Assembly: GCA_963719975.1 (NCBI GenBank)
Contig: CAVRED010000005.1
Span: 124,001-188,000, forward strand
Length of the DNA: 64,000 nt
Direction of reading: 5' to 3'
Origin: Poindextera sp963719975
Lineage (GTDB): Bacteria > Pseudomonadota > Alphaproteobacteria > Caulobacterales > Caulobacteraceae
The notes under the pieces were generated by a model that was not told the DNA's origin, did no database searches, and was given only the letters and a program-made list of their open reading frames with translations. Made by a program: the position numbers and the translations under genes. The first letter of the stretch is position 1. Each line of letters opens with the position of its first letter. Positions 29,495 through 38,346 of the stretch are shown here, one piece after another.

Positions 29495-29935
29495 ATGTCC
29501 AACGCCGACGAAGCCGAGCGCATCTACCTGTTCGTCCAGCACCTGGGGCGACGCCTGCGGGAGATCGATGCGCGCGCGGGGCTGACCGCGGCGCGCTACT
29601 CCGCCCTCGCCAGCCTGCGCTTCCATGGCTCGACCAACATCGGAGAGCTCGCGGCCGACGAACGCGTCAAGGCGCCGTCGATGACCCGCCTCGTGCGCGA
29701 CATGGAGCGAGACGGACTCGTCGTGCGCCGTCCGGACCCCGACGATGGGCGAGGTGTGCTGATCGTCCTCACCTCGCAAGGCGAGGCCCGGTTCGACCGC
29801 ACGCGCGCGACCAAGGTCGCCCTGGTCGCGGACTTTCTCGCGACGTTGCCGGACTCTATTCAGCAGGCCGCTGCGACAGCCTTTCGCGCCCTCGAAGAGC
29901 TGGCCGAGCCGACGGCGGAGGTCACCGTTTCATGA
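29495..29935 (+). CDS. MarR-family transcriptional regulator
   Basis: 146 residues, winged helix. AARYSALASLRFHGSTNIGE, then LAADERVKAPSMTRLVRDME and the wing VVRRPDPDDGRGVLIVLTSQG, are the classical MarR signature. It overlaps the serine hydrolase gene at ATGA, so the two are one operon, and it sits just downstream of its probable operator. The effector is unknown. Confidence 0.9.
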   Translation: MSNADEAERIYLFVQHLGRRLREIDARAGLTAARYSALASLRFHGSTNIGELAADERVKAPSMTRLVRDMERDGLVVRRPDPDDGRGVLIVLTSQGEARFDRTRATKVALVADFLATLPDSIQQAAATAFRALEELAEPTAEVTVS

Positions 29936-31054
29936 GTCTCGGCCAGACCGTCGCCGTCATAGAGGCGGGCATGCGTGCGAACCTGCAGGTGGGCGCGCAG
30001 CTGCATGTTGCGCTCGGCGGCGAGGCGATCGCCGATATCGGCATGGGCCTCGCGGCGCCCGGCCGCGCGATGACGCCAGAATTCGATGATGACCTGGCTC
30101 TCGACTTCGAAGATCGCGACCTCGATCCTCTTCGCGCGGATATGGGACGAGGGCCTTGTCGCTCTCGACGACCCGGTGGCGGCGCACATTCCGGAGTTCG
30201 CGATCCGTGGCAAAGAAGCGATCACCATCCGCCACCTCTGGACCCACACCTGCGGGCTCGCCCACGTCGAGGACAAGCTCTTCCCCGTCCGCTACGGCCA
30301 GTCGCACGCCGACAACATCGCGCTCATCTGCGGGTCGGGGATGGATCGCGGCGCGCGGCCAGGCGCGCAGGCGGCCTATCAGACCAGCACGATGTCGTTG
30401 CTGCTGGCGGAGATCATCCAGCGCAAGCGCGGCCGTGACTTCCGCGAGGTCATTCGCGACGAGGTGTTCCTGCCGCTTGGCATGGTCGACTCCTGGCTTG
30501 GCATGCCGCCCGAAGCGCTGACGCGGTGCGAAGGCCGCATCGGCAAGACCTTCGACACATCTGGGCCCCAGCCCAAGGCGGACGGCTCGTTCGCCCCAGA
30601 CGCGCCGCATCAGCTCAGCGCGATCATGCCAGGCGGCAACGGCCGGGGACCGATGCGCGAGCTCGCCCGGTTGCTCGAGCTCTTGCGCGGCGATGGCGCC
30701 CTGGATGGGGCGCGGTTGCTTTCGCCGCAGACCGTGGCGGCCATGACCGCGCGCCATCGTTGCGGCATGCGCGACGTCAACTGGGAGAACGAGATCCTCG
30801 ACTGGGGCCTGGGGCTCACATTGAACTCGCGCATGCACTACGGCGGCGGCGTCCACCTCTACGGCTATGGCCCGTACGCCAGCGCCCGCGCGTACGGCCA
30901 CTCGGGGTTTCGCACGACGCTAGCATTCTGCGATCCTGAAGCCGGCTTGGTTGTCACGTGTTCCTGGAATGGGATGGTCGCCAACGACCGCATCCACTCG
31001 GAACGGCAGAACGCGCTCTGCGGAGCGATCTACAAGGACCTCGGCCTGGCCTAG
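29932..31054 (+). CDS. Serine hydrolase, class-C beta-lactamase/esterase family (one frameshift)
   Basis: About 373 residues of the beta-lactamase-related serine hydrolase family. The nucleophile motif SxxK is in WLSTSKIATSI near 30100. A GHSGF motif near 30900 stands for the KTG-type triad element. HLWTHTCGLAHV is the family's typical downstream strand. A frame change near 30090 separates the first ~52 residues. The start ATG overlaps the MarR stop as ATGA. Likely an esterase, not an antibiotic resistance enzyme, as in most environmental members (inference). The stop overlaps the next, convergent gene by CTAG. Confidence 0.82.
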
Positions 31055-32061
31055 GCGATCGACTGCAGCGCAGCGCCGAGCTCGTCGACCGCCTCGGCCG
31101 TCGTCGCCCAAGAGCACATGAACCGCACGCTGCCGTCCAGGAAGCGGTAGACGAACCAGCCCGCCTGGCGCAGGCGCGAGAGCGCATCATCGTCCATGGT
31201 CACGAAGACGCCGTTCGCCTCGACCGCATAGGCCAGCGGAAATGGCATCAGCGCCGCCAGCTTCTGGGCCATGGCGTTCGCGTGGGCCGCCCGCGTCGTC
31301 CACGCCCCGCCCTCCAGCATCCCGATCCAGGGCGCCGAAAGGAAGCGGGCCTTGGAGACCAGCTGGCCCGCGTGCTTCAGCCGTGCGTCCAAGCGCCGGC
31401 CGAGACTCTTGTCGAAGAAGACGACCGCCTCGCTGGGCGTCGAGCCGGCCTTGGTGCCGCCCAGCACGGCGATGTCGACGCCGAGGCGTTTGAGGCTCTT
31501 GATATCGAAGCCGGCGGCGACGGCGTTGGACAGCCTGGCGCCGTCCAGGTGCAGCTTGACCTCGCGCGCCTTGGCCATGCGGGCGAGCGCGGCCAGATCG
31601 GCTTCCGAGTAGACGGCGCCAAACTCGGTCGCGTTCGTAAGCGACAGCGCCGCAGGCGATTGGCGGTAGGAGACGTCCGGCTGAGCGAGGAGATCGCCGA
31701 GCGCGTTCGGATCGATCCGTCCGGCCGCGCCCGACAGGGGGATCAGGCCAGCGCCGGCCGAGAAGAACCCGGGCGCGCCGGCCTCATCGGTCGCAATGTG
31801 GCTGTGCTCGTGGCAGAGCACCGCCTCGTGCGGCCCGGCCAGCACGGCCAGCGCAAAGGCGTTGGCCGCCGTCCCGGAGGCCGTGAAGCGCACCTCGGCG
31901 TCGGCGTCGAGCAACTCGCGGACGAGGTCGGCGGCGCGCGCCGTCACCGCATCGCCGCCGTAGCCGGTCACCGCCCCGTCGTTGGCCGCCGCGAGCGCGG
32001 ACATAACCTCCGGCATGGCGCCGACGACGTTGTCGGAGGCGAAGTCGTAGCGCGCGCTCAT
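31051..32061 (-). CDS. Low-specificity threonine aldolase / beta-eliminating lyase
   Basis: 336 residues of the fold-type I PLP aldolase family. N-terminus YDFASDNVVGAMPEVMSAL; PLP-stacking His in LCHEHSHIATDEAG; KLHLDGARLSNA carries the Asp that holds the pyridine nitrogen; the Schiff-base Lys is in VLGGTKAGSTPSEA near residue 203. It splits L-threonine or other beta-hydroxy-amino acids to glycine and an aldehyde. Its ATG at 32061 overlaps the upstream epoxide hydrolase stop as ATGA. Confidence 0.9.
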   Translation of the reverse strand: MSARYDFASDNVVGAMPEVMSALAAANDGAVTGYGGDAVTARAADLVRELLDADAEVRFTASGTAANAFALAVLAGPHEAVLCHEHSHIATDEAGAPGFFSAGAGLIPLSGAAGRIDPNALGDLLAQPDVSYRQSPAALSLTNATEFGAVYSEADLAALARMAKAREVKLHLDGARLSNAVAAGFDIKSLKRLGVDIAVLGGTKAGSTPSEAVVFFDKSLGRRLDARLKHAGQLVSKARFLSAPWIGMLEGGAWTTRAAHANAMAQKLAALMPFPLAYAVEANGVFVTMDDDALSRLRQAGWFVYRFLDGSVRFMCSWATTAEAVDELGAALQSIA

Positions 32062-33215
32062 GCGCCGGCTTGCTCGCGCGCCCAGGCGCGCACCTCCTCG
32101 ACGTAGAGGTCCGGCTCCTCCATCGCCGCGAAGTGGCCGCCGCGCGGCAGCACGGTCCAGCGGGTGATGTTGTAGGCGCGCTCGCCGTAGCTGCGTGGCG
32201 GCGGCGTGGTGTAGGTCTCGCCGCCGAAGGCCGCGAACGCCGTCGGCGTCTCGCAACGCTGGCCCTGCAGGGCGGCAAGGCCGCCCTCCTCGACCAGCCC
32301 GCGGTAGTACCAGGCCCCGGTCGTGAACGAGCCGGTCATGACGTAGATCATCACGTTGGTCAGCAGCTGGTCTTTGGAATAGGCCGCGTCGAACGACTTG
32401 GTGCGGAGGTCGGACCAGTCGTGGAAGCGCTCGACGATCCAAGCGCATTGGCCGACCGGGTTGCCAGCACCCAGCCAGGCGACCGACTGCGGCCGGGTGA
32501 TCTGCAGCTGGAGATAGGCGCTGAACATCTGGGTCACGGCCGCGTTGGAGGCCGCCCACGCCAACTCGACCTCGCCTTCCGGTCCGCCGCGCGGCCTAAA
32601 ACCAAGCATGTTCAAGTGGATGGCCCGTGCGTGCGCGCCGTGGTCGAAGCCGAGCCAGGAGGTGATCATGGCGCCCCAGTCGCCGCCCTGGGCCAGATAG
32701 CGGTCATAGCCGAGCACATCGGTCATCAGGGCGTTGAACAGCCGCGCCGTGGCGCGCTGTCCGATTGGCCGCTTGGGCTTTGAGGAGAATCCGAACCCGG
32801 GCAGCGAGGGAACGACGACGTCGAAGGCGTCCTCCGCGTTTCCGCCGAACCGGCTCGGATAGGCCAGCTTTTCGATCACGCCCCAGAACTCGTAGTGGCT
32901 GCCTGGCCAGCCGTGGCTGATCACCAGCGGCCGCCTGCCGGGCGCCTCGCCGACGACGTGCACGAAATGGATGTCGAAGTCCTCGATGCGGGCGATGTGC
33001 TGCGGAAACCGGTTCAGCTCCGCCATCGTCGCGCGCCAGTCGTAGCCGTCGGCCCAATAGGCGCAGAGCGATTTGAGGAACGCCTGGTCGCAGCCGTAGG
33101 CCCAGCCGTCATCGACCTCCGGCGCAATCGGCCAGGGGTAGGCGCGGACCGCGGCCAGCATCGTCTCGACGTCGGCCGCCGGCCAATCGACGGCGAAAGG
33201 TTGGATCTTGCTCAT
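32058..33215 (-). CDS. Epoxide hydrolase with EHN domain (microsomal type)
   Basis: 385 residues. The N-terminal EHN lid segment has FAVDWPAADVETMLAAVRAY, then WRATMAELNRFPQHIARIE. The oxyanion-hole HGWPGSHYEFW (near residue 100), the nucleophile Asp in LAQGGDWGAMITSWL (near residue 175), and the distal His in LPRGGHFAAMEEPDLYVEE follow. It converts epoxides to diols. Likely operon with the aldolase downstream. The two TetR genes upstream on the same strand probably control it. Confidence 0.9.
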   Translation of the reverse strand: MSKIQPFAVDWPAADVETMLAAVRAYPWPIAPEVDDGWAYGCDQAFLKSLCAYWADGYDWRATMAELNRFPQHIARIEDFDIHFVHVVGEAPGRRPLVISHGWPGSHYEFWGVIEKLAYPSRFGGNAEDAFDVVVPSLPGFGFSSKPKRPIGQRATARLFNALMTDVLGYDRYLAQGGDWGAMITSWLGFDHGAHARAIHLNMLGFRPRGGPEGEVELAWAASNAAVTQMFSAYLQLQITRPQSVAWLGAGNPVGQCAWIVERFHDWSDLRTKSFDAAYSKDQLLTNVMIYVMTGSFTTGAWYYRGLVEEGGLAALQGQRCETPTAFAAFGGETYTTPPPRSYGERAYNITRWTVLPRGGHFAAMEEPDLYVEEVRAWAREQAGA

Positions 33216-33255
33216 GGCGCTCTCCGCTTACGGGTCCCGCCAAGGCTGAAGGCCT

Positions 33256-33876
33256 TCACGCAGCGGCGGTCAAGCGGTCCTGCGGTCCGAGGCCGATGTT
33301 CAACGCCCGCGACATCTCGCGCCACAGCCTATCGAACGAGATGTGCGGCGCGATCTTGTCGGCCAGCTTGAGCACGACCAGCCCATGGATGGCGGCCCAG
33401 CAGACATGGGCGACGACCTCCGGATCGCCGACCAGCTGGCCGGCGCGGAGCAGGCACTCGACGTAGGCGCTCATGGTCTTGCGCGCGCGCTCGCCGGCGC
33501 GGGCGAGCTCGGGGTAGTTCTCTTCGTTCGGCTGCGTCAGGTCGAACATCAGCCGGTATGCGGACGGGTTCTCGAAGGCGAACTTCAGATACGCCTCGCC
33601 GACCATGCGGGCGCGCTGAACCGGGTCGTCGACGGAGTTGTACGCCGTCTCCAACGCCTCGGCGAAGCGGTCGAACCCCGACGCGCGCGTCGCGGCGAGA
33701 ATGTCGTCCTTGTCCTTGAAATAGCGGTAGGGCGTCATCACACTGACACCGAGCGCGTGGGCCAGCTGGCGCATGCTGACCGCCTCGCGGCCTTGCTCGG
33801 CGAACAGGCGCTCGGCGACGCCGATCAGCCGCGCGCGGAAATCGTCGATTTCTGATTGAGAGAGTGACTTCGGCAC
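33256..33876 (-). CDS. TetR-family regulator (paralogue 1)
   Basis: 206 residues, start GTG at 33876 after AGGAGG. The HTH reads SMRQLAHALGVSVMTPYRYF, then KDKDDILAATRASGFDRFAE. It is about two thirds identical, by eye and without gaps, to the next gene upstream, marking a tandem duplication. Its C-terminal half (FAFENPSAYRLMFDL; WAAIHGLVVLKLADKIAP) is the TetR_C-like WHG-type domain. It probably acts on the epoxide hydrolase and/or the carotenoid oxygenase locus. Confidence 0.88.
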   Translation of the reverse strand: MPKSLSQSEIDDFRARLIGVAERLFAEQGREAVSMRQLAHALGVSVMTPYRYFKDKDDILAATRASGFDRFAEALETAYNSVDDPVQRARMVGEAYLKFAFENPSAYRLMFDLTQPNEENYPELARAGERARKTMSAYVECLLRAGQLVGDPEVVAHVCWAAIHGLVVLKLADKIAPHISFDRLWREMSRALNIGLGPQDRLTAAA

Positions 33877-33891
33877 CGGGTTCTGATCCTC

Positions 33892-34539
33892 CTACGCCGC
33901 AAATAGAGTGAAATTTGGCTGCGCCGTCTCGCCACTTCGGCCCTGGGGCGCGAATCCGGCGGTGAGCGAGCGGGCGAGTTCGCGCCAGAGCCTGTCGAAA
34001 TCGACGTCCGGCGCGATCTTGTCCGCCAGCTTCAAGACGACCAGTCCATGGAACGCCGCCCAGAAGACGTGGGCGACCACCTCCGGGTCGCCGGCCAGGA
34101 GACCGGCGTCGAGCAGGTTCTGGATGTAGGCGGCCATGAGGACCCTCGCGCGGGCGCCGGCGCGGGCCAGGTCCGGGTGGTCTTCTTCGTTCGGTTGGCT
34201 GAGGTCGAACATCAGCTTGTAGGCGGATGGGTTCGCAAACGCGAAGGCCATGTAGGCCTCGCCGACCGCGCGCGCCGCGCCCGCGCAGTCGGGCGCCGCT
34301 TCGTAGGCGGCCTCGAGCGCATCGGCGAACCTGTCGAAACCCGACGCACGCACGGCGATCAGGATGTCGTCCTTGTCCTTGAAGTAGCGATAGGGTGTCA
34401 TCACGCTGACGTGCAGCGCCTCGGCCAGCTGGCGCATGCTGACGGCCGCCGGTCCGTGCTCGGCGAAGAGCCGCTCGGCGACAGCAATGAGTTGGCTTCT
34501 AAAACCCTCGATTTCAGAAGGCGAAAGTGATCTTGGCAC
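33892..34539 (-). CDS. TetR-family regulator (paralogue 2)
   Basis: 215 residues. GTG at 34539 is chosen because it gives VPRSLSPSEIEGFR, aligned exactly with paralogue 1; the longer TTG start at 34575 adds unaligned residues. HTH: SMRQLAEALHVSVMTPYRYF, then KDKDDILIAVRASGFDRF. WAAFHGLVVLKLADKIAP marks the same C-terminal domain. A TTTACATCGTAAA palindrome lies 58-72 bases upstream, between this gene and the divergent carotenoid oxygenase. Confidence 0.87.
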   Translation of the reverse strand: MPRSLSPSEIEGFRSQLIAVAERLFAEHGPAAVSMRQLAEALHVSVMTPYRYFKDKDDILIAVRASGFDRFADALEAAYEAAPDCAGAARAVGEAYMAFAFANPSAYKLMFDLSQPNEEDHPDLARAGARARVLMAAYIQNLLDAGLLAGDPEVVAHVFWAAFHGLVVLKLADKIAPDVDFDRLWRELARSLTAGFAPQGRSGETAQPNFTLFAA

Positions 34540-34596
34540 GGGTATTCCAGCCCCGAAAAAACGCCTCTTGCCCAACCCTATCGGCGTAGGCGATAA

Positions 34597-34611
34597 ATTT
34601 ACATCGTAAAT
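34597..34611. promoter_or_regulatory. TetR-type operator ATTTAC-ATC-GTAAAT
   Basis: A perfect 6-3-6 inverted repeat in an AT-rich patch between two divergent genes (starts 34539 and 34637). The sequence is of the kind bound by TetR-family dimers; both paralogues are candidates. Repression of the oxygenase is the simplest model. Confidence 0.7.
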
Positions 34612-34636
34612 ATTGCAAAATCGGAGGAATAGGTCC

Positions 34637-36019
34637 GTGGACGGCTCTCAGTCGGTAAACCCGTACCTAAGCGGCAACTTTGCACCCGTGCGCCACGAGC
34701 TGGCCGTGGATCTGGAAGTCGTCGGCCGCATTCCGGCCGGGCTTCACGGCGTCTTCTACCGAAACGGACCCAATCCGCAATTCGAACCGCGCGGCGACTA
34801 TCACTGGTTCTCGGGCGACGGGATGGTGCACGCCTTCTTCGTCGAGAACGGCAAGGTCCGCTACCTGAACCGCTATGTGCGGACGCCGAAGTGGCAGCTG
34901 GAGCACGCCGCTGGACGCGCGTTGTTCGGCGGCTTCGATCCGCGCGCGGCCGACCCTTCGGTCGCCGGCCAGGATGGAGGCGTCGCCAACACGAACATCG
35001 TCTGGCACGCCGGCCGGCTGCTCGCGCTGGAGGAGGCGCATCGGCCGACGGCGATGGACCCCGAAACGCTCGAGACGCTCGGCTATGTCGACGCCTATGG
35101 CGGCAACGTCACCGCCCATCCGAAAATCGATCCCAAGACCGGCGAGATGGTCTGGTTCGCCTATGGCGTCGGCGCCCCGCTGAGCGCGACCGTCTCCTAT
35201 GGCGTGACCGACTCGCGCGGCCAGGTCGTCCGCCGCGACGACTTCGAGGCCCCGTTCTCGAGCATGGTGCACGACTTTCTGGTCACCGAGCGGCATGCTC
35301 TGTTTCCCATCCTTCCGCTGACCGGCAGCCTGCCGCGGGCCATGGCCGGCGGCCCGGCGTTCGCATGGGAGCCCGACAAGGGGAGTCACGTCGGGGTGAT
35401 GCAGCGCGACGCGGGCGTCGACACCCTTCGCTGGTTCGAGACCGACCCTTGCTACGTCTTCCACCCGATGAACGCCTGGGAGGCAGACAGCCGGATCTTT
35501 GCCGACGTGATGGAGTACGAGACGCCGCCGCTGTTCCCCGGCGTCGATGGGGCCGCCCCCCGGCGGACGCAAGCCAGGCTCGTGCGCTGGACCTTCGACC
35601 TGGCTGGCCCGTCGAACACGATCGGCCGCGAGCCGCTCGACGACACGCCGGGAGAATTCCCACGCTTCGACGAGCGGTTTGCAGGCCTGCCCTACCGCCA
35701 TGGCTGGTTTGCCGCCCACGGCCGCGGCTCGCGCGAGATCCGCTTCGACTCGATCGCCCACGTCGACCATGCCAGCGGCCGTCGCGCGGTCTACACCTTC
35801 CCGGCAGGCGACGCGCCGGGCGAGCCCATCTTCGTGCCGCGCTCGCCCGACGCCGAGGAGGGCGATGGCTGGCTGGTGGCCGCCGTCTACCGTGGGAGTG
35901 AGGACCGCAGCGACTTCGTCGTGTTCGAGGCGCAGGACATCGAGGCCGGCCCCATCGCGGCGGCCAAGCTGCCTGGTCGCGTCCCCTTCGGCTTCCACGG
36001 CAACTGGCGTCCGCTCTAG
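34637..36019 (+). CDS. Carotenoid oxygenase family (lignostilbene/apocarotenoid dioxygenase-like)
   Basis: 460 residues, beta-propeller iron dioxygenase. The four iron His ligands can be placed: VTAHPKIDP (~160), MVHDFLVTE (~211), VFHPMNAWE (~276) and FGFHGNW (~454). N-terminal FYRNGPNPQFEPRG and WFSGDGMVHAF are family hallmarks. GTG at 34637 follows CGGAGG by 9 bases; a TTG 24 bases earlier lacks a ribosome site. Cleaves alkene bonds of stilbenes or apocarotenoids. Regulated probably by the adjacent TetR pair. Confidence 0.92.
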   Translation: MDGSQSVNPYLSGNFAPVRHELAVDLEVVGRIPAGLHGVFYRNGPNPQFEPRGDYHWFSGDGMVHAFFVENGKVRYLNRYVRTPKWQLEHAAGRALFGGFDPRAADPSVAGQDGGVANTNIVWHAGRLLALEEAHRPTAMDPETLETLGYVDAYGGNVTAHPKIDPKTGEMVWFAYGVGAPLSATVSYGVTDSRGQVVRRDDFEAPFSSMVHDFLVTERHALFPILPLTGSLPRAMAGGPAFAWEPDKGSHVGVMQRDAGVDTLRWFETDPCYVFHPMNAWEADSRIFADVMEYETPPLFPGVDGAAPRRTQARLVRWTFDLAGPSNTIGREPLDDTPGEFPRFDERFAGLPYRHGWFAAHGRGSREIRFDSIAHVDHASGRRAVYTFPAGDAPGEPIFVPRSPDAEEGDGWLVAAVYRGSEDRSDFVVFEAQDIEAGPIAAAKLPGRVPFGFHGNWRPL

Positions 36020-36027
36020 CCGCGTCG

Positions 36028-36864
36028 CTAGATTCCGCCGAACGGGACGACCTTGTTGTCGACGTCGTGGCCGATGTCGGCGGCGCCCAGCCAGCGGATG
36101 CCCGCCCGCTCGCACCAGAAGCGCGCGACTTCCTCGGCGGTCATGCCGAAGTCGGGGTCGTTCGGCGGAATGTCGCTGCAGCGGCCGAGGCGCACGCCGG
36201 CGACGCGGCGGATCTGCGGGGTCGATGTGATGTGCAGAAAGGACCGGTCGATGCGGTACATCGCCTCGGACACCTCTTCGAGCATCAGGACGTGGTCGCG
36301 CAGGTCCGGCTCCATGGGCGTGCCGATCAGCTGGCTGAGCACGATCAGATTGTAGGCGGCCGCCTTCTGTCCAGGGGCGAGGCTGGGCTCCAACGCCTCG
36401 GGGTCGCGGTCGACCAGCCAGGACAGCGCGCGCAGGATCGCGGCTTCGCCTCCCGGCCTCAGCACGTCCTGGGCGACGGGTCCGTGCGCCGCGTTGGGTA
36501 GGCCCGCGCGGTAGAGCGCGCCCAGGAGCGCGCCGGCGTCGCTGTAGCCCATGTAGGCCTTGGCGCGCGCGGCGGCGCCGAGCCCTGCGACGACCGCTTC
36601 GGCGATCCGCCCCGCGCCGTACCCTCCACGTGCGATCCAGAGGGCGTCGATCGCCGGATCGTTGGCGATCTCGAGGAACGCGCGCGCCCGCGTGGCGTCG
36701 TCGCCGGCGAAGTGGCCGGCGCGGGCCGATGTGTCGGGATGGAAGATGAGATCGAGGCTATCGCCGTAGCGCGCAGCGGCGATCGTGCCGACCTTGTCGG
36801 CGACCTCCGGCGACATTCGCGAAGCGGTCGCCACGACGCCGATCCGAAACGGTCTTCCCGCCAC
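36028..36864 (-). CDS. LD-carboxypeptidase (S66 family, LdcA/MccF)
   Basis: 278 residues. S66 serine peptidase: nucleophile Ser in YMGYSDAGALLGAL, Glu in LMLEEVSEAMYRIDR, His in ADIGHDVDNKVVPFGG. The N-terminal strand RIGVVATASRMSPEV and WIARGGYGAGRI are typical. GTG at 36864 gives the usual short lead before the first strand; GTG at 36918 is an alternative. LdcA removes D-Ala from murein tetrapeptides. Divergent to a Mur ligase gene, which suggests peptidoglycan recycling. Confidence 0.87.
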   Translation of the reverse strand: MAGRPFRIGVVATASRMSPEVADKVGTIAAARYGDSLDLIFHPDTSARAGHFAGDDATRARAFLEIANDPAIDALWIARGGYGAGRIAEAVVAGLGAAARAKAYMGYSDAGALLGALYRAGLPNAAHGPVAQDVLRPGGEAAILRALSWLVDRDPEALEPSLAPGQKAAAYNLIVLSQLIGTPMEPDLRDHVLMLEEVSEAMYRIDRSFLHITSTPQIRRVAGVRLGRCSDIPPNDPDFGMTAEEVARFWCERAGIRWLGAADIGHDVDNKVVPFGGI

Positions 36865-36932
36865 GCGCCTCAACTCCCGGTGCGCCAGGGTCGCGGTTGC
36901 CTTCGCCCTGGCCCCCACCCTAGGGTCCCACG

Positions 36933-38346
36933 ATGATTCCGGGCCAAGCCTACTTCTTCTGCGGCGTCGGCGGCAGCGGCATGACGCCCCTCGCCCTCAT
37001 CGTCCAATCCCTGGGCGGCGTGGTGGCGGGCTCGGACCGCGCATTGGACCAGGGCCGCAACCTTGCCCGCTTCGACTTCCTCCGCGCGCGGGGGGTGGCC
37101 CTGCACCCCCAGGACGGCGGCGGGATCACGGGGCCTGAGCAGACGCTCGTGGTCTCCGGCGCCGTCGAGGAGACCATCCCAGACGTTCAGGCCGCACGGC
37201 GCCTTGGCGCGCCCATCGTGACCCGCGCGGCGCTGTTGGCCGAACTATTCAACGCCAGCCCGCTCGGCGTCGGCGTCGCCGGCACCAGCGGCAAGTCGAC
37301 GACCACCGCCATGATCGGCTGGATCCTGACAGCGACCGGGCTCGATCCGACCATCGTCAACGGGGCGGAAATGCGGAACTTCGTCTCGGCAGAGGCGCCG
37401 TTCGCCAGCGCCAGGGCCGGCTCTGGCCGAGCCTTCGTCGCCGAGGTCGACGAGAGCGACGGATCGATCGCCCTGTTCAAGCCGAAGATCGCGGTGGTCA
37501 ACAACATCTCGCTCGATCACAAATCGATGGACGAGCTCCGCGAGCTCTTCGGCGACTTCGTCGCCGGGGCGGGGACCGCCGTGCTCAATCTCGACAATGC
37601 GGAAACGCGGCCGGCTTGCGTCGCGCGTAGCCGGCCGCGCGCTCACCTACAGCCTGAGCGATTCGTCGGCCGACCTCCGCGCCGGACCGCCGCGGCTGCG
37701 ACCGGCGGGGGTCGCCTTCGCGGTGACCCAGCGCGCGTCCGGGGAGACGGTTGACGTCGATCTCAAGGTTCCTGGCCTGCACAACCTCTCGAACGCGCTC
37801 GCGGCGTTGGCCGCCGTCGGCGCATGCGGCGTGGCCCTGCCCGACGCCGCCGAACGCCTCGCCGCGTTCAGCGGCGTCCGCCGTCGGCTCGAAGTGGCCG
37901 GCGAGGGCGGCGGCGTCACGGTCATCGACGACTTCGCCCACAATCCCGACAAGATCGCCGCCACGCTCGACACTCTGCACGCTTTCCCCGGCCGGCTCTT
38001 GGTGATGTTCCAGCCGCACGGGTTCGGGCCCCTTCGCCTGCTCGGCGAGGCGCTGGTCGAGACGCTCACGGACAAGCTGGCGGCCGGCGACGTGCTCCTC
38101 ATGCCCGAGCCGGTCTATTTCGGCGGCACCACCGATCGCAGCGTCGGCAGCGGCGACATCACTCGGGCGCTCGCCCGGCGCGGCGTGGACGCAACAGCCT
38201 TCGCCGACCGCGTCGCCTGCGGCGAGCGCCTGATCGCGCTCGCGCGTCCCGGCGACCGCATCGTCGTCATGGGCGCGCGCGACGACACGCTCTCCGAATT
38301 CGCCGCCGACCTTGTGCGGCGGCTCCGTGAACGGAGCGCCGCGTGA
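36933..38346 (+). CDS. Mur ligase family protein, MurC/Mpl-like (one frameshift)
   Basis: About 470 residues. N-terminal nucleotide-sugar domain YFFCGVGGSGMTPLALIVQ; ATP P-loop VAGTSGKSTTTAMIGW; metal-binding VNNISLDHKSMDELRELF; C-terminal domain VIDDFAHNPDKIAATL and LLVMFQPHGFGPLRLL. The frame breaks near 37600-37640. Length and order fit MurC or Mpl. True MurC normally lies in the dcw cluster, so with LdcA as divergent neighbour a recycling ligase (Mpl: UDP-MurNAc plus tripeptide) is the better guess (inference). Confidence 0.82.
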
